This document shows, piece after piece, positions 42,822 through 51,282 of a stretch of DNA of 64,000 nt. The notes under the pieces are model-generated. The model did no database searches. It saw nothing but the letters and a program-made list of their open reading frames with translations, and had not been told where the DNA came from. Positions within the stretch are counted from its first letter, which is position 1. The number at the start of each line of letters is the position of its first letter. Source of the DNA: Breznakiella homolactica. GTDB lineage: Bacteria; Spirochaetota; Spirochaetia; Treponematales; Breznakiellaceae. Position numbers and translations under genes: made by a program. The stretch is from NCBI RefSeq assembly GCF_016616095.2, contig NZ_CP067089.2, forward strand, positions 3,472,001 through 3,536,000. Direction: 5' to 3'.

Positions 42822-44962
42822 CCGAGACCCCCAAACATACCAATCTGGTAAACCAGGAAACATAGGGTCCAGCCCAGGAGCAGCTGGAACACAAGCTCAA
42901 AACCAAGCCATTTCCAGCCGATTTCCGCCTTTATTGCTGCCATAGCCGCAAAACACGGAGGGATGATCAGTGTAAACAGCATGAAAACAAAGGCAACCAG
43001 CGGCGACATATTCGGGTCATTGTGTATGGCTTCCCTGAGGCTTTCGCTTTCCTCATTCTCTTCCGTACCAATGCTGTACAAAATGCCCAGTGTGGAAACC
43101 ACAACTTCCTTGGCGGCGAAACCTGTTATCGATGCAACCCCTATCTTCCAGTCAAACCCGAGGGGTCTGAACACCGGCTCAATAAATTTTCCGAGACGCC
43201 CCGCGAAACTGTATTCTATGGCTGAATTGGCTACGGCTGTTTCCACCCATGCTTCGGCTTCCTCTTCGCCGCTTCCGGGATTTTCCGCCATAAAGGTTAC
43301 TGACAATTCTTCAATATACTCGTCCGACGGTTCGTAGGTCGGGAAGTAAGTAATAAGCCATATCAGGATAGATGACGCAAGAATAATGGTTCCCGCTTTC
43401 TTTACATACATCCAGGTTTTTTCCCAGACGTGCCATAAAACACCCCGGAGCGTAGGCGCCCGGTACGGCGGCAGCTCCATAACGAATGGGGTTGGGTCAC
43501 CCTTAAGAACCGTTTTTTTGAACACGAAGGCGGATAACAAAGCCAGAATAATGCCTATTGCATAAATCAGCATTACCATATTGGCCGCGTTGTCGGGAAA
43601 GAATGCCGCGGCAAGCAGGACATGAACCGGCAGTTTCGCCCCGCAGCTCATAAATGGGGTAACCAGGATGGTAATTATCCGGTCCCGCGGACTTTTGAGG
43701 GTCCTGGCCGCCATTATCGCAGGAACAGAACAGCCGAACCCAAGCATCATGGGGAAAATCGACTGGCCGTGAAGTCCGAATGCATGGAGCAGTTTGTCGG
43801 TCGCAAAAGCTGCCCTGGACATGTATCCGATATCTTCCAGAAGGGACAGCAGGAAAAAGAGGATAACAATATTGGGAACAAACGAGAATACTCCGCCGAC
43901 GCCGCCGATTATCCCATCGACTATCAGGGATTGAACCATGCCGTCTGGGATAATTGAAGCGAATGCTCCACCGAGGAACTCAAAAAACGTCTCAAGCCAT
44001 CCCATGGGATATTCACTGAGGATAAATGTCAGCTGAAACACCCCGTAAAGAACCAGGATGAAGATCGGTAGGGCAAGAAACCGGTTCATGATGACTTTAT
44101 CAATAGCTTCGGTTACTGAGAAATCAACCTCTTTTACTGTTTGCACCGATTCCTGTATGGCTCCGCGGATATACCCATAACGCTGTTCTGAAACAATGAT
44201 TTCCGCGTCTTTTCCGAAATGTTTCTCAATCCATTCAACGGATTCCTGGGCGGCGGCTTCAATTTCCCCGGCATTGGGATGTTCCTTTAGTCTTTGATAT
44301 GCATTGGAATCCTTTTCGAGGAGTTTTACCGAAAGCCAGCGTACGGGGTATTTCGCGACAAATCCGGCATCGGCGCTGATCAGTTTCTCCAGGTTTTCCA
44401 GTTTGGTTTCGATTTCCTCACCGTAATTAACCGCCCGGTCGGATTTATGCTTTCCTGCCGAAACTTCGTCGATGCAGTCCAGCAGCGCTTCCGTGCCGGT
44501 TCCTTTGGGCCCGATGGTCTTTACCAGCGGAATACCCAGCATTGTAGAAAGATGCTTTTCATCAATGCGGATCCCTTTTGATTCGGCCTCGTCACTCATG
44601 TTCAGTGCGCCGATGACCGGAATCCCGAGCTCCTGGAACTGCAGACAGAGATACAAATTGCGTTCCAGGTTTGTGGAATCCAAAACGTCCAGAATAATAT
44701 CCGGCTGTTCATCGAGTATAAAATCCCTCGCGACTACTTCATCAATAGAATACGCGGTTAAGCTGTATATGCCGGGAAGATCTATAAAATGATACTGCCG
44801 GTCACCCCTTGTCCGGGTTCCTTCCCGTTTTTCAACTGTTACTCCGGGATAATTCCCGACTTTATGGTGGGCACCGGTGAGAGCGTTAAAAAGTGTGGTT
44901 TTTCCGGAATTTGGGTTTCCTGCCAGGGCAATACGCAGTTCTTTGCGGTTTATTTTACTCAT
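42818..44962 (-). CDS. feoB: Ferrous iron transporter B
   Basis: A 714-residue Fe(II) importer. The N-terminal GTPase has G1 'GNPNSGKTTLFNALTG' near residue 15, G3 'DLPGIYSL' near 62 and G4 'NMSD' near 121. Then come a helical dissociation-inhibitor region and a membrane domain of about 8-10 helices containing the two Gate segments and the conserved 'GFGCSVPAIMAAR' and 'FMSCGAKLPVHV' near residues 400-430, with the Cys thought to line the iron path. It overlaps feoA by 8 bases and the Cys-rich gene by a few. Confidence 0.95.
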   Translation of the reverse strand: MSKINRKELRIALAGNPNSGKTTLFNALTGAHHKVGNYPGVTVEKREGTRTRGDRQYHFIDLPGIYSLTAYSIDEVVARDFILDEQPDIILDVLDSTNLERNLYLCLQFQELGIPVIGALNMSDEAESKGIRIDEKHLSTMLGIPLVKTIGPKGTGTEALLDCIDEVSAGKHKSDRAVNYGEEIETKLENLEKLISADAGFVAKYPVRWLSVKLLEKDSNAYQRLKEHPNAGEIEAAAQESVEWIEKHFGKDAEIIVSEQRYGYIRGAIQESVQTVKEVDFSVTEAIDKVIMNRFLALPIFILVLYGVFQLTFILSEYPMGWLETFFEFLGGAFASIIPDGMVQSLIVDGIIGGVGGVFSFVPNIVILFFLLSLLEDIGYMSRAAFATDKLLHAFGLHGQSIFPMMLGFGCSVPAIMAARTLKSPRDRIITILVTPFMSCGAKLPVHVLLAAAFFPDNAANMVMLIYAIGIILALLSAFVFKKTVLKGDPTPFVMELPPYRAPTLRGVLWHVWEKTWMYVKKAGTIILASSILIWLITYFPTYEPSDEYIEELSVTFMAENPGSGEEEAEAWVETAVANSAIEYSFAGRLGKFIEPVFRPLGFDWKIGVASITGFAAKEVVVSTLGILYSIGTEENEESESLREAIHNDPNMSPLVAFVFMLFTLIIPPCFAAMAAIKAEIGWKWLGFELVFQLLLGWTLCFLVYQIGMFGGLG

Positions 44963-45305
44963 CGCTGTTTTCCTTATTTACGGAAGAATTGTTCCCGTTT
45001 GAAACCGGCGTTTCGGCGGCCATTCTTTTTGCCCTGAGACGGCCGAAGAAACGGTTCGCGTCGTCTGCGGCTGACCAATCACCGATGGGTTCAACTTCAA
45101 TGCCTGCGGCCTCAAAACGGCGAATAAGTATATCATAACCCCGAATGCGGATCTGTAAGGGGCCCCGGAAAAAACCGGAACGGACAACCGCTCCTTCAGT
45201 TCCCTGGGTAAAACCCATATCGGCCAACCGCTTCCCAACTTCCTTTCCCAGGGTTACTTTTACCACCCTGAAAGAAGCACCATTCGGAGCATCGGATAAA
45301 AACAT
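44955..45305 (-). CDS. feoA: Ferrous iron transport protein A, extended
   Basis: A 116-residue protein with an SH3-like FeoA domain in its first ~78 residues ('VGKRLADMGFTQGTEGAVVR', 'PLQIRIRGYDILIRRFEA', which includes the usual 'G-x-x-I-x-L/I-R' end). FeoA is usually about 75-85 residues; here a charged tail of about 35 residues follows ('ANRFFGRLRAKRMAA'). FeoA helps FeoB function. It is the first gene of feoA-feoB-Cys-rich. Confidence 0.9.
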   Translation of the reverse strand: MFLSDAPNGASFRVVKVTLGKEVGKRLADMGFTQGTEGAVVRSGFFRGPLQIRIRGYDILIRRFEAAGIEVEPIGDWSAADDANRFFGRLRAKRMAAETPVSNGNNSSVNKENSDE

Positions 45306-45380
45306 TATTCACTCCCCTTACAAGCGGTTGTTTATTATTCCGGGCAACAGCAACTGCAGAACAAAAATCCAGAAAAACAG

Positions 45381-45422
45381 CTAATATAAGTTAGTTATAC
45401 ATAACAAGAATTGGGTTGTCAA
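45381..45422 (-). promoter_or_regulatory. feo promoter with overlapping operator
   Basis: Minus-strand TTGACA (45417-45422), 17-base spacer, TATAAC (45394-45399). The -10 box lies inside GTTAGTTATACATAAC (45390-45405), a partial palindrome sharing ends and length with the flavodoxin site; a further CTAATATAAGTTAG dyad (45381-45394) adjoins it. An iron-loaded repressor bound here would block the promoter. Confidence 0.6.
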
Positions 45423-46573
45423 GGGGATTTTTTTATAGTAGCCATAAGCGGCAGGTGGTCGCTCAGGCCATAGCCGGTCCGTGGATTATACGGCACGGGA
45501 ACTCCCTTCACACTCGTAAAAGGCGGCGTATCAACAACGGCGCAGGAATCGAATTCCCAGCCAGCATCGTCAAACCAACCCGGTGAAAACAGTAAATGAT
45601 CGATAGTTTCCCATTCATTTTTATAGTAATACGAACCATTTTTCAATTCCTGTTCCCAGGGTGAGTAAAATACCTGTACGGCTCCCGGAAAATAAACTGT
45701 TTTGGGAGGTTTTTCCGCGGATATTATAAGAAAATCACCCTGATATCCAGCTTCTTCGCTTGAATCCCGGAATACAGTTTCCTGCATGGCGAGTTCCGCT
45801 GCCTTAGGATCATCAGGCAGGATAGCACATATATAATTTCCCGCCTGGCGGTAAAACTCATCGTGGTTTTCATTCAGATCTCCCATAATGAGTACTGGAA
45901 TTCCCGGAGTTTGGTTTTCTATTTCCTTAAGTCGCCGGAGAATAATTCTTGCCGAAGCCCTGCGGAGGGTTTCGGTTGTGCTGTCCCCGCCAAGTTTTGA
46001 TTTCCAGTGACAGATAAATAAGACAATAGGGGAGTTTTCGAGTTCAATCCATATTTCCAATACCGGCCGGGGAGCGGCTTCACCATTGAAAACTATGGCA
46101 TGAACTTTCGGGCTGGAGAGGGGAAACCGGCTAATGATACCGATTCCCAATGCGGTCCCGGGGGATTTTGAGAAAAACGAATGACCATATCCGCTCCCGG
46201 ATAACGCTTTCTCCGCCAGCAATTCCAGAACGGCGGGATTTTCGACTTCCTGCAAAGCCAGTATATCGGGTCCGTTTTTTCCTATTTTCTGTATGGCTTC
46301 CCCGAGGGACAGCAGCCGGGCGTTGAATTTTTCCGTGTTCCAGCCTTCCGAAGGAAGATAGTCGCTGTATTCGGTTCCGTGTTCCTCCCCGTCAAATAAT
46401 GTCTGACTATTCCATGATACGATTGTGACAGCCTCGCTCTGTATATCATTTTTTCCGTTTCCGCCGGCCTGTAAGCCGGTCAAACCTTCACAGCTAAGAA
46501 GGCAGCTGACCAAAACGGAATACAGCAGCAGCATAACCGGGAATGGTTTTTCGGGGTTCAGCACGTATTTCAC
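45419..46573 (-). CDS. Lipoprotein of the endonuclease/exonuclease/phosphatase family
   Basis: A 384-residue protein with a lipoprotein signal (lipobox near 'LLSCEG', residue 27). The EEP fold is complete: 'TIVSWNSQTLFDG' near residue 50, Glu in 'DILALQEVENP' near 104, 'VLIMGDLNENHDEF' near 225 and the final 'GLSDHLPLMATI' with catalytic Asp-His. Such exported enzymes may degrade DNA or hydrolyse phosphoesters such as sphingomyelin; the lack of hydrophobic loops favours a DNase or phosphodiesterase. Its end overlaps the feo -35 box. Confidence 0.83.
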   Translation of the reverse strand: MKYVLNPEKPFPVMLLLYSVLVSCLLSCEGLTGLQAGGNGKNDIQSEAVTIVSWNSQTLFDGEEHGTEYSDYLPSEGWNTEKFNARLLSLGEAIQKIGKNGPDILALQEVENPAVLELLAEKALSGSGYGHSFFSKSPGTALGIGIISRFPLSSPKVHAIVFNGEAAPRPVLEIWIELENSPIVLFICHWKSKLGGDSTTETLRRASARIILRRLKEIENQTPGIPVLIMGDLNENHDEFYRQAGNYICAILPDDPKAAELAMQETVFRDSSEEAGYQGDFLIISAEKPPKTVYFPGAVQVFYSPWEQELKNGSYYYKNEWETIDHLLFSPGWFDDAGWEFDSCAVVDTPPFTSVKGVPVPYNPRTGYGLSDHLPLMATIKKSP

Positions 46574-46833
46574 TGGATATTCCTCCCGTACTTAACACGG
46601 TCTGACAATGAAAAATACTTCAACTCAAAGGCATTTTGATTGAAGCAGAATATATATCCGGTTTTTACTATTTATGTTCGTTTTTTCGTGGTTTTCATGG
46701 TAGTATATGAGTAGGATTGCCTAAAAACCGGCTTCCGGAGTATGTTTCGGCTGCCCGGAAATGCTTTTCAAGAATCCTCCATTTCCTGCCAAAAGGGAAA
46801 ATTTAGCCATACCATGGCACAATGGAGGCAGAA

Positions 46834-48075
46834 ATGGAGCTAATGTATGTTTTTTATAATGAAAATTACATAGTGATCCCTTTTCTTCAATATAATAGTA
46901 GTTTTTTCCGTTATATCCTGCAGTCAGGCACGGCTGTATGGAATCCCTGCGGGCGTTTTTTTCGTATTGAAGATTCAATTTTTTCGCGCTGCATGATACA
47001 GCTGATCCTTGGGAATACGATTCATATAAAAATAGAGGAAAATACCAGCGGTTCCGTTGAGATTTACAATTTCCTCCATAGACCCTGGTTTACCGGAAAT
47101 GGATCCGTTCCCGTAAAATCTTCCGCAGAGATACCAAACAAGACGGACCAGATCAATTCCGCTCTTTCCATGAAGAAAATACAGAGGCCGGACGACTACA
47201 CCTGTCTTATCGAAAGCAAGATTCCTCCGGATCATTTCAGCGCTGAATGGCAGCAAAAATTGGAGGTGGAACTCCATTCCCGGAAATACAGCACCCAGAC
47301 AGTAAAGGCTTATATTTTTTATAACCGAAAATTCTGCAGAACTGTTAAAAAGGGACCGGCGGATATTCTTCCAGGTGATATTTCACTTTTTTTATCCATT
47401 TTGGATACGGTCGAAAACCTGTCTTCTTCATCAATGAACTTGGCCATCAGTGCGTTAAATTTCTTCTATATAAATGTGCTTAAAAAAGACATAATTCACG
47501 AACACCATCGTCCCCGGAATGACAAACGGCTGCCATCGGTTCTTTCTTATGAGGAAGTGAGGGATCTGCTTAGTACCGAAAGAAACCCAAAACACCGGCT
47601 TTTATTGATGCTTGCATATTCCTCCGGGCTCAGGGTCAGTGAGGTAGTAAAGATTCGCCGGGAGCAAATTGATGTAAACCGGCGGGTTATTTTTATCCGG
47701 GCCGGAAAGGGGCGAAAGGACCGGTACACGGTTTTGTCGGAAAGGGCGGCGGCTTTTTTGAATGAGTATTTTAATCTGTTTGCTATTGATGAATGGGTAT
47801 TCCCGGGAGTAAGCAATAAGTTTCCGATATCGATCAGAACAGCGCAGCGTATTTTTGAGAAATCCTTAAAAAACGCGGGCATATACAAATTGGCTTCCAT
47901 ACATAGTCTTAGGCATTCTTTTGCAACACACCTCCTGGAAAATGGGACGGATATAAAATATATTCAAGCCCTTCTTGGCCACAGTTCAGTCCGTACAACT
48001 GAGCGCTATACCCATGTAGCCCGGAAGGATTTGCTGAAAATACAAAGTCCTTTGGATGTAATAATTAATTCTTAG
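46834..48075 (+). CDS. Integron-associated tyrosine recombinase without typical IntI insertion
   Basis: About 413 residues. Catalytic residues are all present: Arg in 'YSSGLRVSEV', Lys in 'GKGRKDRY', H-x-x-R in 'HSLRHSFATHLL', His in 'LLGHSSVRTTERY' and the Tyr nucleophile in 'RYTHV', ending 'KIQSPLDVI'. The SAM-like core-binding domain lies at about residues 140-235. Two differences from IntI: the ~35-residue insertion between the Lys and the H-x-x-R box is absent, and ~130 residues of unrelated sequence precede the core-binding domain. The attI-like site begins about 125 bases downstream. ATG 46834 follows GGAGG; ATG 46822 and 46843 are alternatives. The 260 bases upstream hold no gene. Confidence 0.85.
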   Translation: MELMYVFYNENYIVIPFLQYNSSFFRYILQSGTAVWNPCGRFFRIEDSIFSRCMIQLILGNTIHIKIEENTSGSVEIYNFLHRPWFTGNGSVPVKSSAEIPNKTDQINSALSMKKIQRPDDYTCLIESKIPPDHFSAEWQQKLEVELHSRKYSTQTVKAYIFYNRKFCRTVKKGPADILPGDISLFLSILDTVENLSSSSMNLAISALNFFYINVLKKDIIHEHHRPRNDKRLPSVLSYEEVRDLLSTERNPKHRLLLMLAYSSGLRVSEVVKIRREQIDVNRRVIFIRAGKGRKDRYTVLSERAAAFLNEYFNLFAIDEWVFPGVSNKFPISIRTAQRIFEKSLKNAGIYKLASIHSLRHSFATHLLENGTDIKYIQALLGHSSVRTTERYTHVARKDLLKIQSPLDVIINS

Positions 48076-48086
48076 ATTAATCAATT

Positions 48087-48114
48087 TTGGTGAGCTGTCT
48101 TTTAATCGTAGTAT
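48087..48114 (+). promoter_or_regulatory. Candidate cassette promoter
   Basis: TTGGTG (48087-48092), 16-base spacer, TAGTAT (48109-48114), downstream of the integrase and reading into the first cassette. The match is modest, and other AT-rich hexamers nearby could serve. Confidence 0.3.
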
Positions 48115-48200
48115 AGGTGTAATAATGCGAAGTATATGTCAGATAATAAGAACGGTTACTGTGTTATTATGCAACCGCTTTATTATATCAAATTAGCGTA

Positions 48201-48231
48201 TTATGTAACGAGCGTGTAAGGGACGTTAGAC
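48201..48231 (+). repeat. attI-like site
   Basis: The core GTTAGAC (48225-48231) directly precedes the first cassette, in the context AAGGGACGTTAGAC, and a partial inverse core TGTAACG lies at 48204-48210. Expected exchange is after G48225. Only the core is certain; the left limit of attI is a guess. Confidence 0.65.
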
Positions 48232-48254
48232 GCAATTTTTTAGAAGGAGTTAAA

Positions 48255-49949
48255 ATGGCATTAATAAAACATATTTCAATATCTAATTTTCTGATCTTTA
48301 GAAAAGAAATAACATTTATTCTTAATGATGGTGTTATAATAGTTGGAGTAAACAATTCTGGTAAGTCTGCAATATTAAAAGCACTTGATACATATTTTAA
48401 CGATATTTTTGATATAAGTTATTTGAATAGAACCGAATATCTTTCAAAAGGAAAAGATTATAATAAATCAACAATTAAAATTATTTTTGATTTGGAATAT
48501 ATAAATAACAAAGAACTATTGAAACGATTAAAAAATAAATATAGCGAAGCTATCGAAATTACAAAAACTTTTGTTTATAGACCTGATTCAGAAACAATTG
48601 ATATTAATTATTATGTTAATGGAAATTTAATTGATATAAATAAAGAAAATGATATAAAAAAACTAGTTACTAGCGTTAAGGTCTCGTATATACATCCACA
48701 ACAAGGCATCGAACTTTTAAGAAAAGCCCAGGATAAACTAAGGTCAAGATTGCTTGCTCGTTGGGGTCAACATGTAGAAATGACAAAAACCATGGCGGAC
48801 CTAGATAAACAATGGCAAGCATTAAAAGAGAGAGCCCAAAAATATTTATCGACTATGTTAAGCTCATCGTTACAAACGAGCTGGCCCGGCTCTGAAGTTA
48901 ATATTGAGTTTCCAAGCAAAATTGATGACATGATAAATATTTCAAATATTGTATTTAGAACACGAAGGAACGAGCCGGCAATACCATTAACATCACAGGG
49001 TACAGGTGCACAAGTTTCAATTTTATATAATACTCATTTCATTTTAGATAGTGATAGGAGTCTTCATAAAGGAGAATACCATCCAATATTCTTACTAGAA
49101 GAACCAGAATCATTCTTACATCCAGATCTCATTATGAAGCAAATAAAAACATTTATGAGTAATGAATGGCTAAATAATATACAACTAGTTATAACCACAC
49201 ATAATCCTATTATGTTGGCTTATAGCCATGTTCAGGAGGAACGTGTAAATTGGATTTTTATGGATAAAGGCGTTGTAAAGAAAAATAACTTAATAGAAGA
49301 TTGGAATGATGATGATATTAAAGAGATTTCAAAAGTTATGGGGGATACTAATTTTGAAGTTTATTTTTATAGTTCCAGCAAAAATAGAAATGTCTTTATC
49401 GAAGATAAATCCCCAATCATTAGAAAAATATTAGAAACTAATGACATAAATATTTCAAGACAGTTGGGTGGAATTTCAATAGTTAAGAAATATTTAGATA
49501 TTCTAAAAGATAATAAAGGCTTATTACATGTTCCGACATATTTTCTTGTTGATGGTGATAAAGGGATAGATGAAGTAAGAAGTTATTTAGAAGAAATTGA
49601 TTCACAAAATAATACAGCCACTAGATATAAAGTTGAGGATAATTTATTTGTAATTGTATTATCAAATCAATGTGCGTTTGAAAATTTATGTGATGCTTGG
49701 CCGCGTCTAATAAAACAAGTTTACAATGAAATATATGATAAAAGTGGACAAATTTTAAGTAAAGTACCAAAACAGTATGCCGATATTGTCTCTTTAATCG
49801 AAAAAAGGAAATTAGCAAATAAAGATGAAATATTATATTTAATAAAATCCGATTATTCTTTAAAAAAATCTTTCTGGGATGATGTAGAAAAAGGAATTTA
49901 TAAAATAAGTAAGACTAAAATGGCAGATTTAAAGCATTTGCTTCACTAA
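48255..49949 (+). CDS. OLD-family ATPase/TOPRIM nuclease (cassette 1)
   Basis: A 564-residue protein. The N-terminal ATPase has Walker A 'IVGVNNSGKSAIL' near residue 30, Walker B with signature context 'IFLLEEPESFLHP' near 276 and the switch His in 'LVITTHNPIML' near 310. The C-terminal TOPRIM nuclease has 'VFIEDKSP' near 375 (acidic motif, less typical than VEG) and 'YFLVDGDKG' near 430. OLD nucleases such as phage P2 Old and GajA act against phage or recombination intermediates. It stands alone, without a UvrD-like GajB partner. GGAG precedes the ATG. AT-rich composition indicates acquisition. Confidence 0.82.
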   Translation: MALIKHISISNFLIFRKEITFILNDGVIIVGVNNSGKSAILKALDTYFNDIFDISYLNRTEYLSKGKDYNKSTIKIIFDLEYINNKELLKRLKNKYSEAIEITKTFVYRPDSETIDINYYVNGNLIDINKENDIKKLVTSVKVSYIHPQQGIELLRKAQDKLRSRLLARWGQHVEMTKTMADLDKQWQALKERAQKYLSTMLSSSLQTSWPGSEVNIEFPSKIDDMINISNIVFRTRRNEPAIPLTSQGTGAQVSILYNTHFILDSDRSLHKGEYHPIFLLEEPESFLHPDLIMKQIKTFMSNEWLNNIQLVITTHNPIMLAYSHVQEERVNWIFMDKGVVKKNNLIEDWNDDDIKEISKVMGDTNFEVYFYSSSKNRNVFIEDKSPIIRKILETNDINISRQLGGISIVKKYLDILKDNKGLLHVPTYFLVDGDKGIDEVRSYLEEIDSQNNTATRYKVEDNLFVIVLSNQCAFENLCDAWPRLIKQVYNEIYDKSGQILSKVPKQYADIVSLIEKRKLANKDEILYLIKSDYSLKKSFWDDVEKGIYKISKTKMADLKHLLH

Positions 49950-49957
49950 AAAACTGC

Positions 49958-50105
49958 GTCTAACAAACGCTATACGCTACGCCGCCCATTCGGGCGGCTC
50001 GGGTTTCGCTGCGGCTAGGTCACATTCGTTCCCACGCCTCCGCTCAACCACATTTGCTTCGGCCCGGTTGGCCTCAGCAAACGTCGTATAGCTGTAACGT
50101 TAGGT
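49958..50105 (+). repeat. attC 1, class A
   Basis: GTCTAAC (49958-49964) to GTTAGGT (50099-50105), 148 bases. It contains the class A outer arms AAACGCTATACG and CGTCGTATAGCTGTAAC, an internal GCCGCCC/GGGCGGC hairpin and the CTAGGTC centre common to every site in the array. Confidence 0.93.
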
Positions 50106-50142
50106 GCAATTGCATAATTTTATTGTATTTGGATGTTAATAT

Positions 50143-50847
50143 ATGGATGAGATAAAAAAAATTACTAATACATTGTTACCCGGATTTCTCCTTGTATTTT
50201 TTCTGACTGGGTCATTATTTTTAATTCTCATTTATTCTTATATAAAAATTATTAAATATGATTTTATATTTAATAATTATGATTTATTAGATTCAAATCA
50301 ATCAATCGAAAAGTTCATTTTTATTCTTTGTTTTATTTTAGGATTGATTATCTTTGGAATTAGAAATCTTGGTTTTCAATATTATCGATCTATATGGAAA
50401 ATACAAAAAAGGAAACAAAAGAAAAGAGGCATTGTTCAAAAAATTATTTTTTATTTATTTAGAAAAGGCACACTCGTTGAAGAGTGTCTTAAAATGAAAA
50501 GAGATATATATGATAATAATCAACATGAATGGTTAAATAAAAGTAATAATCCAGAAAAGGAAATATGGGTTCATGCTCAGAAAATAGCTAAAACAAAACA
50601 TTCGATTTACACATTTTATTATTTAAGTGAAGTATTCCAAAATTTGGATACTATGCTATTTCTAACTGCATTTATTATTTTATTCTTTAATATTTATAAC
50701 CTTATATTTCAAATATCAATGACAATTATAGTATCATCATTGATATTTATTTTTGTAATTATATCTTTTCATTGTTTTTGCAAAGCTATTTCAACATCTT
50801 TCGCACAAAGATTTATCTTTGAAGTTGAAATTGCATTAAAACAATGA
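50143..50847 (+). CDS. Hypothetical membrane protein (cassette 2)
   Basis: A 234-residue protein with about four membrane helices, two at each end (around residues 13-35, 60-80, 165-185 and 190-210). A basic, soluble middle section ('RKQKKRGIVQKIIFYLFRKG', 'NNPEKEIWVHAQKIAKTKHS') lies between. No family recognised. Very AT-rich. Its stop is followed by a small hairpin (TTCTATT/AATAGAA near 50860) and remnants of another gene. Confidence 0.6.
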   Translation: MDEIKKITNTLLPGFLLVFFLTGSLFLILIYSYIKIIKYDFIFNNYDLLDSNQSIEKFIFILCFILGLIIFGIRNLGFQYYRSIWKIQKRKQKKRGIVQKIIFYLFRKGTLVEECLKMKRDIYDNNQHEWLNKSNNPEKEIWVHAQKIAKTKHSIYTFYYLSEVFQNLDTMLFLTAFIILFFNIYNLIFQISMTIIVSSLIFIFVIISFHCFCKAISTSFAQRFIFEVEIALKQ

Positions 50848-50875
50848 AAAATGTTGATTCTATTCTCATAATAGA

Positions 50876-51021
50876 ATAGTTTTCCTAGCAAAAGATTTAA
50901 GAGAAGCAGTATTAAACTAATTGATGAATTTGAAGCGTGGGGAGCAATGACAGATAGACTAGATATTACAGATGCTGTACAGAATATTGAAAAATCTGTA
51001 TTTTTTATAGAATGGAAGTAG
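50876..51021 (+). pseudogene. Decayed small gene in cassette 2
   Basis: Two overlapping frames together read like one protein: 'LAKDLREAVL' ends in a stop, while the neighbouring frame continues 'KLIDEFEAWGAM' then 'TDRLDITDAVQNIEK' to 'FFIEWK' and a stop at 51021. One single-base change would join them. It has no start codon. Probably a frameshifted gene remnant. Confidence 0.35.
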
Positions 51022-51074
51022 AGAAAATACAAAAGAAATAACTGTATTACATTATTCACCATAAATGCAACTGC

Positions 51075-51224
51075 ACCTAACAAACGCTATGCGCTGCGTC
51101 GTCGCTTCGCTCCTCCTCGGGTTTCGCTACGGCTAGGTCAGCTGCGCTTCCCACGCCTTCGCTCAACCACATTTGCTTCGGCCCGGTTGGCCTCAGCAAA
51201 CGTCGTATAGCTGTAACGTTATGT
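51075..51224 (+). repeat. attC 2, class A
   Basis: ACCTAAC (51075-51081) to GTTATGT (51218-51224), 150 bases. Class A arms are present; the internal hairpin differs (CGTCGTCGCTTCGCTCCTCC). Confidence 0.92.
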
Positions 51225-51282
51225 GCAATTGGGGTGAAATTTCTTAACATCAAACAAAAGAATATTATTGAAGCCTTTTTAT

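Noticed and set aside
48255..49949. Retron or Gabija system
   Set aside because: No reverse transcriptase, ncRNA or UvrD-like helicase is found beside the OLD-type nuclease.
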